In this document: piece by piece, positions 22,776-33,414 of the stretch
How positions within the stretch are numbered: the first letter of the stretch is position 1
How the letters are laid out: every line of letters begins with the position of its first letter
From: Helianthus annuus
Taxonomy: Eukaryota > Streptophyta > Magnoliopsida > Asterales > Asteraceae
NCBI RefSeq assembly: GCF_002127325.2
Contig: NC_035436.2
Coordinates: forward strand, 87,724,960-87,788,959
Direction: 5' to 3'
Length of the DNA stretch: 64,000 nucleotides
Program-made: the position numbers and the translations under genes
The notes under the pieces: model-generated
What the model saw: the letters and a program-made list of their open reading frames with translations, nothing else
What the model was told of the DNA's origin: nothing
Databases searched by the model: none

Positions 22776-25700
22776 TGTCACACCCTGGCTTTGCGGAAGC
22801 GTGGGTTTATTTGGTGTGACTTCTTAATACCATAGCAACAATCATAACAATGCTATATGATAAAAACATGAGATATTCACCCGTTAATAGAGTTTAGAAA
22901 AACACCATATTATAGTTGTCTTAAAACATCAATCACAAAATAAGTTACAAACCTTGACTTGATTTAATGAGTTCGTAAAAACTTAGCAAAAGACTTTAAA
23001 CAATACTAGGTTTAGGGATATGTAACCCGTCCAGGAAGAGGTTACACCTTCTAAACCCTGGATGACTTCTTTATTCAAACGCAGCTTGAAAATACGTGCA
23101 TACCATGCCAGATCCATTAGTTCCCTGAAATACATGTAGTTTGAAAAATCAACATAAAGTTGAGCGAGTTCATGTGTAAGTGAGTATGTATAAACCTTTG
23201 TAAATATGTCTGTATGTATGAAAATCCCTGGTATGTAGCAATTAAGGAAAAAGAGATCACCATTGGGTTGTAAAGCCAATGATATGTGTGAAGTGATGCA
23301 GGAAGACTCAAACCTGGCGGATTTGTGCGTCAGGCACTTAGTCACCACTTGGTTCACTCAGCGGACTCAGGAGTGGGGCTCGCTGCACCCAAATAGATCT
23401 ATCACTAATATCCCTCGGACCTACGACAAGGATTAATGGCCTCTAGTTTCCGCCTACCCACTCACATGATCTAAGTAGTAACCCTCCTTAAGCTAACCAT
23501 ACCATGTATAAAAGTACCCGTAATAATTGTAACATGTATTTCACCCCCGAAGTATGAAAACTGAAAAAAGTTAAGAGAAAAGGGGGACATGAACTCACAG
23601 TATTGCGTCTTCGTACTTGTAACCCAAATCTCCGCGGCAAACACGACTACCTACAATGGTCTAACGTCTATTAGACGAACGGGTCGTGCCTTGTCTTAGT
23701 ATGTATGTTTTTGAGTTATGATTCTGGTATTATTCCAAGTTATAATAATTGTATTTAGTTTTGAAATAATTGTTTATACAATATTTCGGTATTAGTACTT
23801 CTCGAGTATTCGTATTCGTGTCTCCTTCCCAAGGATGGGGGTTTTTAATACATGTATGCTTTATAATTCCGAAAATATATTTTAACTCCCACTTAGAAAA
23901 TATACTTAACTTATTTGTCCAAAATAACTTATTTCCAAAATATATGTACTTTTCCCAAAAAATAATATACTTTTACTTCCTTGATTTCCAAAATAATATT
24001 CCACCAAAAACATATGTGTAAAGGGACTTTCTGAAAAATTTCGTAAGTGACGTTCCAACGTTCGTAATATAACATTACTTGTGTAACTTAAATAATCATT
24101 TTTTATGAGAGCGTTGGTATTACTTTGGAATCGTACTTTCATGGTATTTTCAAGTTATATTATTTTTACCCTAAAAATAATATATCTAGTACACAAAATA
24201 ACAAACAATCACACAAATGTCTCAGCATAAAATATATATTCTAAATATATTTTTACCCATTTTTATTTGCGAAAACCAACCTCCAATACTTTGTATTTCG
24301 TAATAAAATCTATGGCGAAGTTTGTATATGAAACACAAGTTATAAGATATACTAGTAATACTTGTTTAGAAAAATATTTTCTAAGTATTGGAATTTTAGA
24401 AAAATTCGCCAGAGTCCCCTTTGTAAATGGAGGCGTCCACGGTTACTAGCGTATCATTTTCTTTAACGTATAACACGTTAGATCGCTTTCAAATAACCAA
24501 CCCGACATTTAGGCACGCAAAATACTACCTATATCGATTCAGTTTTAATACACAAAACTAGGCTGTTTTCGGGTATTTTAATAAAATAGTTATCTCGTTC
24601 CAAAAATTCCCAAATTTTTACAGAATGTCTTATACGATCCATATATTATTGTGTAAAAGTATCGGGGTCTAGTTCATTACCAATATTTTATAAAAATTCA
24701 TTTTCTGGACTGAAGTCAGATTCATTTTCAAAGCGTAAAAGTGGTGGATAAAAGAAAACGAGAGCGGTCCTTGAGCTTCCAAGCACTCCAAGCTTGCTTG
24801 TATGATCTCTTGCACCTCTAGATGTATGCGGATTGTATGTGAGAGACTTGAAGGTGGTGGTAGTGTGGTGGCTTGTCTTGGCCGTAGGTAAGAAGGGAAG
24901 AAGGAGGAAGATGTGTGGTGTTTTGTTTATGATGAAAGAAGTGAAGAACTAGAGGTCTAATTTATAATTCCCTAACGTTGCATTATCCTTAGGTCCATGT
25001 GTTTAGGAAAGTTAAGACATGATCTAGTTTAATAATCAAATATAATCTTTGAGGTGGGGCCCTTGTTGGCCGTTACTAGGTGGGGTGGGGGGGGGGTAGT
25101 AGGCTAGGTTTCCAACAAGATTTTAGTCCATGGTTGAAGTGTAAGTATATAGTTAGGTACTTGGTTACTAGATATTTTTATGAGGTGTTATGATGTTCGG
25201 GGACCGTAACTCGCTTGGAAAAATAAAAACGATGCTTCTAGTAATATTTTAGTATTCCGGGTAATGTCCGGTTGTTCGGTTGGATATCGTTCCGTTAAAG
25301 TGCTAAATAAAGCTTTAAAGTGTCTTTTATATTACTTTTAGTAACACATTAAATTCCTAACACTTTGGAAAGTGCCTGGAACTATTTTGCCAAGTTTTTA
25401 CACTTTACTACCATTGTTAAATGCTGAATTTTTGTATGTAGTGCAGAATTTTGCACTTAAAGCATGTTTCTGGCACTTCCCGACACTATAACTATCACCT
25501 AGTGAGGCAGTCTTATGATCCTCACTTCCCTACACTCCCTACTAGTGGAGTAATCTATTCCCGGCTCATACTGGCCTCAGAGACAATGTCTGTTTTGGTA
25601 CTGGTAATGTCAGCATGTTTTTGTGTTATCCGCTCACTGTGCTAACTATGCTTTTGCGCATCAAGTTTGTCACTATAGTTTTGTCTTTGTAATAAATGAA

Positions 25701-25847
25701 GTGACAGTAATAAGGTATGATGCATGAATATGTATGTATTAGAAAACAGAAAGCAGTTTATTCGTAATTGTAATCAAGCACAGTAATTAAGCGCTAATTA
25801 AATATAAATTAATTGTACGGATACCTGTAATTTTTAGAGTTGTCACA
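22776..25847 (-). repeat. A: 5' LTR (3072 bp)
   Basis: It runs TGTGACAACTCT (25847) to GGGTGTGACA (22776) on the minus strand. Its promoter-proximal half matches 2772-5157 but lacks the 661 bp equivalent to 3381-4041, with breakpoints in a short T-rich microhomology. Its 3' half (22776-24115) resembles the end of the D LTR (58400-59293). ORFs such as 22983-23357 are LTR translations. Its right edge is in exon 5 of the MULE, next to GCTCG (25848-25852), the expected TSD copy whose partner lies outside the window. Confidence 0.9.
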
Positions 25848-26666
25848 GCTCGGGTACGGGAGGTTTTGCATGGAGACGGGGTATTCAGATGCATCGTAAT
25901 CAGAAGAATTATACTCATCAATGTCATCATTGGTGTCATCGTCAGTGTCATCAAGATCAACATCAGTATCATCAGAATCGGAATCAGACGGGGCGGGTAG
26001 TCCAACGGCGATAGCAGCAGCACGTTTAGCTACTCGTGCAACAAGTTTGGCAGCTTTGATTTTTTCGCAATTGCAGGAATCGTGGTCAAATACATATTTG
26101 TTGCATTTGTTGCATAAGCGGGCGGCTTTTTGTCGTTTGCCGGCCTTCTTTCGTTTATCTTTAATGTTTTGACCGCTGGGGCCGATCCGTTGTTTTTTGG
26201 TCCCACAACCTTTGTTTCTAATACCTTGCGGAGGATGGACACTTGTGCTTAGATTTGAAAGTATGTTTACTATGTCACTGATGTTTGCAGTTTTTTGAAC
26301 GGAACGAGGCTGAGGATCACACGGGAACGATTCGAATACGCGGTTTCTGATGCGTTTGATCTCAGAAGATAAGGAACGTAGCTGATCAGGATTGCGTCTG
26401 AGTTGGTTTATGCATTGAGTGACTAAATCCATTATTTCATTGTGGATGATAGCAAGCTCACTGTTGTTAGATGAGTAAATGTTAGATATGCTATGAACAA
26501 CTGACGAGAGCGCATCTCGTTTCCAACGTGGAATGATGTAGTGGGATGGTATCCGTTCAATTTGGTTGTAACGGAATATAGAGAATACATGTCGGCAAAG
26601 GTATCCAATACGAGTAAACCCAAGACATGTACAGCTTACTGTTTGTTCAAGTACATTGAGCGACAC
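25848..26666 (-). pseudogene. MULE transposase exon 5: SWIM zinc finger and C-terminus, cut by A
   Basis: The exon begins after ...TGTGCAG at 26667 and continues in phase from exon 4. It starts VSLNVLEQTVSCTC, followed by GYLCRHVFSIF: this is the CxCx(n)CxH SWIM zinc finger of the FAR1/FHY3 and Mutator transposase family, followed by the usual IPSHYIIPRWKRDA segment. The C-terminal part has a second Cys/His group (CNKCNKYVFDHDSCNCEK), a basic stretch and an Asp-rich acidic run (DSDSDDTDVDLDDTDDD). The frame is open up to 25848, where element A begins. The true C-terminus and 3' end are outside the window. The MFTCAYYP-type frame upstream of 26666 is intron. Confidence 0.85.
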
Positions 26667-26829
26667 CTGCACATGTACATAACATATATTATAAATAGAA
26701 TGAATACATGAAGGGTAATATGCACAAGTGAATAACATAAGACAAAATTTGATACATGCACATGTGCATAACAAAAAATTAATCAAACAGACGGTTATAA
26801 TAGATATAACATAAGACAAAATTTGATGC
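26667..26829 (-). other. MULE intron 4, distal part, with palindrome TGCACATGTGCA
   Basis: Intron between exon 5 (acceptor CAG at 26667-26669) and the F insertion. It includes a perfect TGCACATGTGCA at 26757-26768, a near copy at 26668-26679, and the first unit of a 75-bp duplication (GACAAAATTTGATACATGC...). The second unit is split by F. Confidence 0.6.
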
Positions 26830-26834
26830 ATGCA
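26830..26834. repeat. F: left target-site duplication ATGCA
   Basis: ATGCA directly precedes TGTGACA at 26835 and recurs at 34188-34192 after TGTGACA at 34187. Confidence 0.9.
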
Positions 26835-28370
26835 TGTGACAACCCTCAAAATTTCATGTATCCGTACGATTTATTTATGTTAATTAAAGTGCTTGATGAC
26901 TGTGCTGAATTAATTAACTGCTTTCTGATCACTGTGTCATACTTACATGTGCTTTTTAACATACTAGTCTTGCGCAGAAAAGTTACTAAATAGTCCTGTG
27001 TGCTTTCCTGAGTGTTGGGAATTAAAAGTGTTACAAAAAGATATATATAAGACACTAAACGATATAACTTGACACTTTAACGGAACCGTATTTAACCGAA
27101 CAACCGGACATTACCCGGAACACTAAAATATTGCAAGAAACATTGTTTTTATCTTTCTGAGCTAGTTATGGTTCCCGGGCACTATAACACACTACATAAA
27201 ACATGTCACACACTAAACACTAGATATAACACTTAACACCCTACTAATCACCTACTTACCAATAATTTACAAATACCCCCCCCTGGTTAGAACCGGCCCA
27301 AGAGTGGCCCCATCATAATCACCACCAAGATTTGATGATCTCCCTAGTTCCCATATAATATCTTCTTCTTGGATTATGTAGATCTTGTATGTACTTCCAT
27401 GAACACTATGACCATTGGATAAAAGAAATTGTGTTTATATTAACCATTATCTTCAACACTTATCACAACACCACATCCCACTCTCTCCCTCTCTACAAGC
27501 TTCGGCCGAGCACCCCCTTACACCACCACAATTTTTTCAATCATCCATCTTCCAATCCAAGTGTACTTCAAGGTGCTAGGAGGTGTTTTAGGAGGCTTGG
27601 TGTTCTTGGAACTTGAAGGACCTTCTTCACGAGCTTTTATCCACTCATTTTCTCTAGTGTTTCTTCCCTAGCTTAAAAGCTAGTAGTAAGCTTCTTTGAT
27701 CCTCATTTACTTCATGTTTATGGTGGTTAATAGTTATATTGTGATGAAATCTCAAGAACATTAAAAGATCATAAGCATAAGCCTTGTAAAATAAGCTTAG
27801 AGATGAAGAAACAAGATGAAATAATGGTAGTATATTGTTATTTGAATGTGTTGATGATTTCTTGATGATTACTAGTAATATGATGGTTAGTCATCATATG
27901 AGACTTGTTAAGTTATGATTAAAAACATGGCTTAACAAGTTAGGGATGATTATGTGTACATGAAATAATCATCCACTAGTGAAAACATGAACTTGAAAGT
28001 AGGATGATTTTTCTTGAAAAATAATAAAGCAAGTAAACTAGTAACCTTGTAAATCCAAGCCTTTGGAATGATTTCCTAAACAAACCAAGTTAAAAGACGG
28101 GTTTTGAAGGATCATAACTTTTCTTGCATATACATTATTTTTGGAAATTAAAAGGAGTGTAAGGATGCAAGTGAAACATGAAAAGGTGGTAAATAAATAT
28201 TTTTGTAAAATACATTCACAAGTTGTGAACATCTAAAAATCACGAGAATGAGATTTTAAATAAAGTAAACACACTTTGGAGGGTAACTAATACCACTAAA
28301 TACCTTACCAAGTTACTACGCGTTTTTACGAAAACTCAAGTTCATGTTACTACGTAGAGTGCATTGTTTT

Positions 28371-28810
28371 TGTAGGACCGTATTTGACAGTCGTGTGAGT
28401 CAATCAGAGCTAGCAACTACCGAAAATGCAGCGGAAATACAAAATCGGCATGAATCAAAGCAGAAACGGAGTAGAAACAGAAGTAATTCACTTTAAAACA
28501 GTTTTCTCATTCAATCTTCACAAAATACACGAGCAACAGTTCGGCTACACGGGAGACATGAACTTACAAAATGAGAAAACAACTTGGGTATATATAGGGG
28601 ACAGGGTTTCACTTTTGTGACATGTCCATATGAGCGAAACCTTAAGCTTGGGGTTTCGCTCATGTGATACTATGTTCATAAAAGCGAAACCTTTACATTA
28701 AAACCCAAAATTTACATATTCAACCCCTATACAATACATAATTAACCCATCTAGACCCTATACAATGATCAACTAAGACTAAGACGCAGGCTTTAGACAT
28801 TCGTGCACCA
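28371..28810 (-). repeat. G: 3' LTR (440 bp)
   Basis: Equal in length to 32431-32870. It includes an exact inverted repeat, GAGCGAAACC and GGTTTCGCTC, separated by 10 bases (28633-28662), plus a TATATATAGG box at 28590-28599. Confidence 0.95.
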
Positions 28811-28825
28811 ACAAACTCCCCCTTG
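28811..28825 (-). other. G: polypurine tract
   Basis: CCAAGGGGGAGTTTGT on the minus strand sits next to the 3' LTR. This is the usual copia arrangement. Confidence 0.8.
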
Positions 28826-28862
28826 GATACAGCCGCAGTCTTCAGTCTTGGTCTTCGGGTCT

Positions 28863-31013
28863 TCACAACGACTTGAACTTTTCTTCGTGTTGCTTAGGCT
28901 TCCTCCTAAGCGCATTCCTTATCATGTCGTTCTGTTTCTTTCTTGCTTTATCTTCTTCAGCTTGAATATGCATCCATTTACCTCTGTTCTCATCAAGCTT
29001 TTGACGTTCACGAGTAGCTTTCCTTTTCATCTTCTCTTCAAGCGACCACCATGAAGATTTCCATTTACTTTCAGAGTTGATACTTTTTTGGAAGCAAAGG
29101 GTTGAAACTCTCTGAAATTGCATGGCCTGCTCTCTGTCCTCTGGCTGATAATGAATTTTGTTTATGAAAAGACATTCGATATCCTTTGCTGAGCAATTTA
29201 TAAGCCACATAGGATCATAAACATGAATCTCTCTCATTTTTCCACCTGCTCTATAAGTAATCACTGCTTCAGTAGTAATATAACTATAAACCCAGCCCAT
29301 GAAGCCTTTGTAAAACTCTTGCTCCATTGGAGGAACTGGTATAGTCTTCATCGTTTTCGGCTTTTTCACATTCAGAATCGTCTCTTCAACACCTGTCACT
29401 GGATCTCTTCTTGTAACTCTTTTCGGATAATGTGGCTTCCAGTGCTTGAAGTCTCTTAAAGCCTCAAACTTGATCAAACCCCACATAGCAATGTCGTTCT
29501 TCCTGACATTATATCCCAAAGTTCTAACCTTTGACAATTCATCCAGATCCCACCATGGGAGTAACATAATATCATGTAACTTTTCAAAATAATGCACGCC
29601 ACATTCTCTTCTTATTGCATACGCATTAACTTGAGGTAAGAATCCCCAACTGGTAATATCACCGAGAGATACGCTTCTATCACGTTGATAATACATCAAA
29701 GGCCGTTTGAACTTCCTCTCATGACTAACTTTAAACCATTTCTTTCGTTCTTCCTTTGCCATATCCTTTTGAGTGCCATCAAAGTTTTTATCTTTCAAAA
29801 TTTCAGCAACTTTTCTTCGCAACTCATCACGGTTCTCCTCAGTAAAGAATTCCATTAACGTTGGCAACTGTGAAGTATCTTCACTAACACCTTGGTCATC
29901 TGTCCAGTCTTCCACTTCAACTCTATCATACAAATCAGCCTCTTCAACATACTTATACTCGTAATCACGCTGCTGATTGATGTCAAAGGCATTCAATTCT
30001 TCTTCAAAATTGAATTTAAAATTAGGATCCATCATGCGAGTCATTTCCTTAATTGCTTCCAACGTGTAAGTATGGAAGTGCTCTCCTTCTTCACGATAAG
30101 TATCTAACCTCAAGATCAATTTCTCAGCTTGTTGAACATTCTCTACATCACCTGGCTCCCACTGTCTATCAGCTCCCCCTGATTCTTCGTTCACAGAATC
30201 ATTCATCAAATTATCAACATTCTGTTCAGCAGAAGCTTCAGAAACTTTCAACCCTGTACCAGCCTGAGCATCATCGTCATCATCATCTGAACCACGACTG
30301 CTCGCAGAATACACTTTCTCATCTTTTGTATCTTCCTCTTCATCCTCCTCTTCTTCATCTTCTTCATCACTATCACCGATTAACTCTTCAAGAGGTGTAT
30401 AATCCTCAAAAGGACCAGAAACAGCATAGATAGGCTCAGGATTTTCAACCACCATCGAAGGAACAATCGATCTTTCTGTCACTGCAGAACTTCCTTCAAC
30501 TCCTTTGCCTTTGTCTTTCATTTGTTCATCTATTTTGGCTTGACGTTCAGCTCTGAGCTCTTCAACTTGCAGCTCTTCAAACTTTTGCTCTACAGATGTT
30601 CTGAGCATGCTTTCAACAACTTTATTCAACATATAGAACTCGTGATCTCTGAAAGCTTTAGCTGCTTCAAGCTCTTTGTTCTTCAACTTGAAGTATTCAT
30701 TTTGTTCATCACGTCGAGCTTTTTCTTCTTCCAGCTCAGCAACTCTCACCTTCAATATATCAATCTCTGACTGATCAGAATCAATCATTTTTACCAACTC
30801 TTTGTTATCATTCTCCAACCTCTTCACACGCATTTCTAAAATTCTTTCACGATCCATAACTTTCTTGTTTTCAGCTACTAGCTTCTTGTTCTCAGCAATG
30901 AACCCTGTCTGTATTTTTGGGCTTTGATTGGTTGAAACTGTAGGGTTGCCTTTGTAATACAACGATACATCCTGTTGCACACTCGCTGAGTTCATTTTCT
31001 TGATTTTCAGCAA
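28863..31013 (-). CDS. G: coiled-coil protein (716 codons), probably the C-terminal part of a Gag fusion
   Basis: The open frame is uninterrupted. About residues 40-170 form a strong predicted coiled coil (heptads such as RVKRLENDNKELVKMI, LKVRVAELEEEKARRDEQ, FEELQVEELRAERQAKIDEQ). An acidic run follows near 215-235 (DSDEEDEEEEDEEEDTKDE). The C-terminal 380 residues are a Trp/Tyr/Arg-rich region that I do not recognise, with a basic coiled tail (LEEKMKRKATRERQKLDE). No zinc knuckle or catalytic motif is visible. Reading upstream in the same frame gives EAHELELLKIKKMN, which joins the end of the copia-gag domain (IEKM), so the ATG at 31013 is probably an internal Met and the original protein was one gag/coiled-coil chain. 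Function unknown; a structural or RNA-binding role is inference. Confidence 0.75.
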   Translation of the reverse strand: MLKIKKMNSASVQQDVSLYYKGNPTVSTNQSPKIQTGFIAENKKLVAENKKVMDRERILEMRVKRLENDNKELVKMIDSDQSEIDILKVRVAELEEEKARRDEQNEYFKLKNKELEAAKAFRDHEFYMLNKVVESMLRTSVEQKFEELQVEELRAERQAKIDEQMKDKGKGVEGSSAVTERSIVPSMVVENPEPIYAVSGPFEDYTPLEELIGDSDEEDEEEEDEEEDTKDEKVYSASSRGSDDDDDDAQAGTGLKVSEASAEQNVDNLMNDSVNEESGGADRQWEPGDVENVQQAEKLILRLDTYREEGEHFHTYTLEAIKEMTRMMDPNFKFNFEEELNAFDINQQRDYEYKYVEEADLYDRVEVEDWTDDQGVSEDTSQLPTLMEFFTEENRDELRRKVAEILKDKNFDGTQKDMAKEERKKWFKVSHERKFKRPLMYYQRDRSVSLGDITSWGFLPQVNAYAIRRECGVHYFEKLHDIMLLPWWDLDELSKVRTLGYNVRKNDIAMWGLIKFEALRDFKHWKPHYPKRVTRRDPVTGVEETILNVKKPKTMKTIPVPPMEQEFYKGFMGWVYSYITTEAVITYRAGGKMREIHVYDPMWLINCSAKDIECLFINKIHYQPEDREQAMQFQRVSTLCFQKSINSESKWKSSWWSLEEKMKRKATRERQKLDENRGKWMHIQAEEDKARKKQNDMIRNALRRKPKQHEEKFKSL

Positions 31014-31015
31014 TT

Positions 31016-31736
31016 CTAGCTCGTGGGCTTCATCTTCTCGATGAATGAGCTGAGGTTGAGATTCACAAAATCAGAATTGTTCTTTAGCATCATTAGATAC
31101 ATTCCCCACTCATCATACGGAAGAGCATCACACAGCTTATCAATCCATTCTTCATTTATCTTTGTAATTTCCAAACGCTTCATTTCAACTACAAGATGAC
31201 AGTATCGTTCGATTAACTGCTTTGTTGTCTCGCCTTTAATCCCAGTAAAAATATCAAATTCCTTCTTGATTAGAGCCTTCTTTCTTTTAATCATTGAAAC
31301 ACTGCCTTGGAATTTTAGCTTCAAAGCTTGCCACATCGACTGAGAATTATCTTCATGTTGTAGTAAGACGAGAATATCTTCCTTGATGGCCTGTTGCAGA
31401 ATGCTCACCATCTTCTTTTCAGCCTTGAAGTCAATCTGTTCAGATTTTGTCAAACTCCCGATGCCCTTTTTCCAATCCCATACCATTAACTGGTGGTACA
31501 TACTTAGCCTCTATTTTCACCCAACACTCGAAGTGATTGGCTTGCACCCAGTTTTTGAAACGTCCTGACCAACCCGCGTATTCATCCAAACTCATAAGCT
31601 TCGGAGGCTTTTGCATTGTCCCTAATTCATTCTCCATGTTAACGTTCTGAACTATACTCGCTGGACTTTGCGTAGCCGTCAAACCGCTCCCCGCAAACAA
31701 GTTATAAAAATCTTGATGCTCCATTTTTAGTGACAA
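31016..31736 (-). pseudogene. gag: G: copia-type gag domain with two frameshifts
   Basis: The start at 31736 reads MSLKMEHQDFYNLF. It contains LMSLDEYAGWSGRFKNWVQ and CWVKIE, then SMWQALKLKFQGS, KRKKALIKKEFD, LIERYCHLVVEMKRL, WIDKLCDALPYDEWG and MYLMML. This is the UBN2-like Gag domain of Ty1/copia elements. One frameshift lies near 31465-31475, where the frame ending at 31440 hands over to the frame open from 31501. A second near 31024 ends the frame with TAG just before the 716-codon ORF. No zinc knuckle is present. It presumably gave particle and packaging function before the shifts. Confidence 0.8.
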
Positions 31737-31904
31737 ATTTCCAAAAATGTTTAACTTTTTGATTAACAGATTGTTTTTATCGAAAAACTTTTAACACAAA
31801 CTGAGTTTCCAACACTCGATCACGTACGAAATGGACTAAACGCTCAAAACATGATTTTTTACACTAAAACAGGTCGAATAAGCAAAATCAGACTACAAGT
31901 GTAC

Positions 31905-32250
31905 TAATAAGCGAAACCCCTAATGTTCACAGAAGCGAAACCAGACACAGACCAAATGAGCGAAACTAGATAGCGACCTATGAGCGAAACTAGATAGTGA
32001 CCTATGAGCGAAACTAGATAGTGACCTATGAGCGAAACCCTATGAGCGAAACCCAAAAAAAATGACTCTATAAGCGAAACCTCAGGAGCGAAACCCCCAA
32101 AAATGACATTTTGAGCGAAACCCTACGAGCGAAACCCCTGGAGCGAACCTAAAAAATGACCCTATGAGCGAACCACACGAGCGAAACCCCTGGTTTTGCC
32201 TATGACGTAAGAGCGAAACCACTCAAGATGACACAAAATCGAAACCTATT
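31905..32250 (-). repeat. G: array of GAGCGAAAC motifs in the untranslated leader
   Basis: Plus-strand GAGCGAAAC or AGCGAAAC occurs about 15 times at irregular spacing of 13-27 bases. Three units within 31963-32040 share a longer period with TAGATAGTGACCTAT. The same motif forms the hairpin in the LTR. It lies between the primer binding site and gag. Confidence 0.85.
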
Positions 32251-32416
32251 CACGAGCCATTTTAAGCTGATTTTAGGTCTGAATTTATCAAGGATTTGTT
32301 ATTAACCAGTTTTACACTATATATACAAATCTCAGTCCATTTTGTCCGTCGGAAAGGTCTGAAACTCAAAAAGTGCTAGAAAAAGGCTTTGATTCGGGTC
32401 AACTAGCTCACAACTG

Positions 32417-32428
32417 GCTCTGATACCA
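32417..32428 (-). other. G: primer binding site (tRNA-iMet type)
   Basis: The minus strand reads TGGTATCAGAGC, two bases inside the right LTR. This sets the minus orientation. Confidence 0.92.
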
Positions 32429-32430
32429 AT

Positions 32431-32870
32431 TGTAGGACCGTATTTGATAGTCGTGTGAGTCAATCAGAGCTAGCAACTACCGAAAATGTAGCGGAAATAC
32501 AAAATCGGCATGAATCAAAGCAGAAACGGAGTAGAAACAGAAGTAATTCACTTTAAAACAGTTTTCTCATTCAAGCTTCACAAAATACACGAGCAGCAGT
32601 TCGGCTACACGGGAGACATGAACGTACAAAATGAGAAAACAACTTGGGTATATATAGGGGACAGGGTTTCGCTTTTGTGACATGTCCATATGAGCGAAAC
32701 CTTAAGCTTGGGGTTTCGCTCATGTGACACTTTGTCCATAAAAGCGAAACCTTTACATTAAAACCCAACATTTACATATTCAACCCCTATACAATACATA
32801 ATTAACCCATCTAGACCCTATACAATGATCAACTAAGACTAAGACGCAGGCTTTAGACATTCGTGCACCA
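32431..32870 (-). repeat. G: 5' LTR (440 bp)
   Basis: 440 bp, same ends as the left copy. It holds the same GAGCGAAACC/GGTTTCGCTC hairpin (32693-32722) and TATATATAGG box at 32650-32659. Confidence 0.95.
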
Positions 32871-33298
32871 ACTTTGCTTTTCAAAATAAACTTCGCCATG
32901 AGTTTGTTACAAAAATACAAAGTATCGGAGGTTGATCTTTACAAGTAAAATGGATAAATATATATTTAGAATATATATTTTATATTAGGACACTTGTGTG
33001 GATACTTGTTTATTTTGTGAGATAGTTATATTATTTTAGGGTAAAATAATGTAACTTAACAATATAACTTGACATTTGAATTGTGTGGTATGTGATAGAA
33101 GTAATGAGTAAATAAACCGTACGTAGGATACGTGTTATGCATGAGAAACTGATTATTATCCGTACCTTATTAGTACGTGCTTAATTTCTGATTATTAGAG
33201 TAACTAATCTAACCGAGCAAACCAAGGTGAGTTCACACACTTTCTAAGGCATGGGATTCCCGGTGGTTGGGAATGGGTTAAAGGATTAAAACGGAACC

Positions 33299-33414
33299 TA
33301 CATATCCTCCTTGGGTAGGATATGTACCGCCATCCTCCATTGGTAGGATGCCAATATTAATCATGCGTATTCTCCTTGGGTAGAATACGTATGTTCGTCC
33401 TCCTTGGGTAGGAC
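33299..33414 (+). other. F: four hairpins with a common 8-nt loop
   Basis: Stems TACATATCCT (33299-33308), CATCCT (33331-33336), CGTATTCT (33366-33373) and GTCCT (33397-33401) each pair exactly with the sequence after an 8-nt loop. The loop is CCTTGGGT three times and CCATTGGT once. Stems differ from each other; loops do not. Confidence 0.75.

Larger units (their letters stand above)
28371..32870 (-). mobile_element. G: copia-like non-autonomous element, 4.5 kb, gag plus coiled-coil ORF, no pol
   Basis: It has two 440-bp LTRs (28371-28810 and 32431-32870), TGGTGCACGAATG to GGTCCTACA on the minus strand. A tRNA-iMet primer binding site lies beside the right LTR, and a polypurine tract (AAGGGGGAGTTTGT) beside the left one. 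The internal region codes for a copia-type gag and a long coiled-coil protein, with no protease, integrase or RT. LTRs differ at about 10-11 of 440 positions by eye (about 2.4%), so it is older than B and E. No clean TSD is seen (GTTTT left, ACTTT right). Confidence 0.9.

Noticed and set aside
22983..23357. 124-codon ORF on the minus strand
   Set aside because: It lies fully inside the 5' LTR of A; the related D LTR (58400-59293) does not keep the frame.
25809..26849. 346-codon ORF read as one exon
   Set aside because: Codons upstream of 26666 are intron (they contain the TGCACATGTGCA repeat), and those past 25848 are LTR of A. Only 26666-25848 belongs to the transposase.
28366..28370. TSD for G
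   Set aside because: Left flank GTTTT and right flank ACTTT do not match. No confident duplication can be named although both LTRs and the ends are clear.
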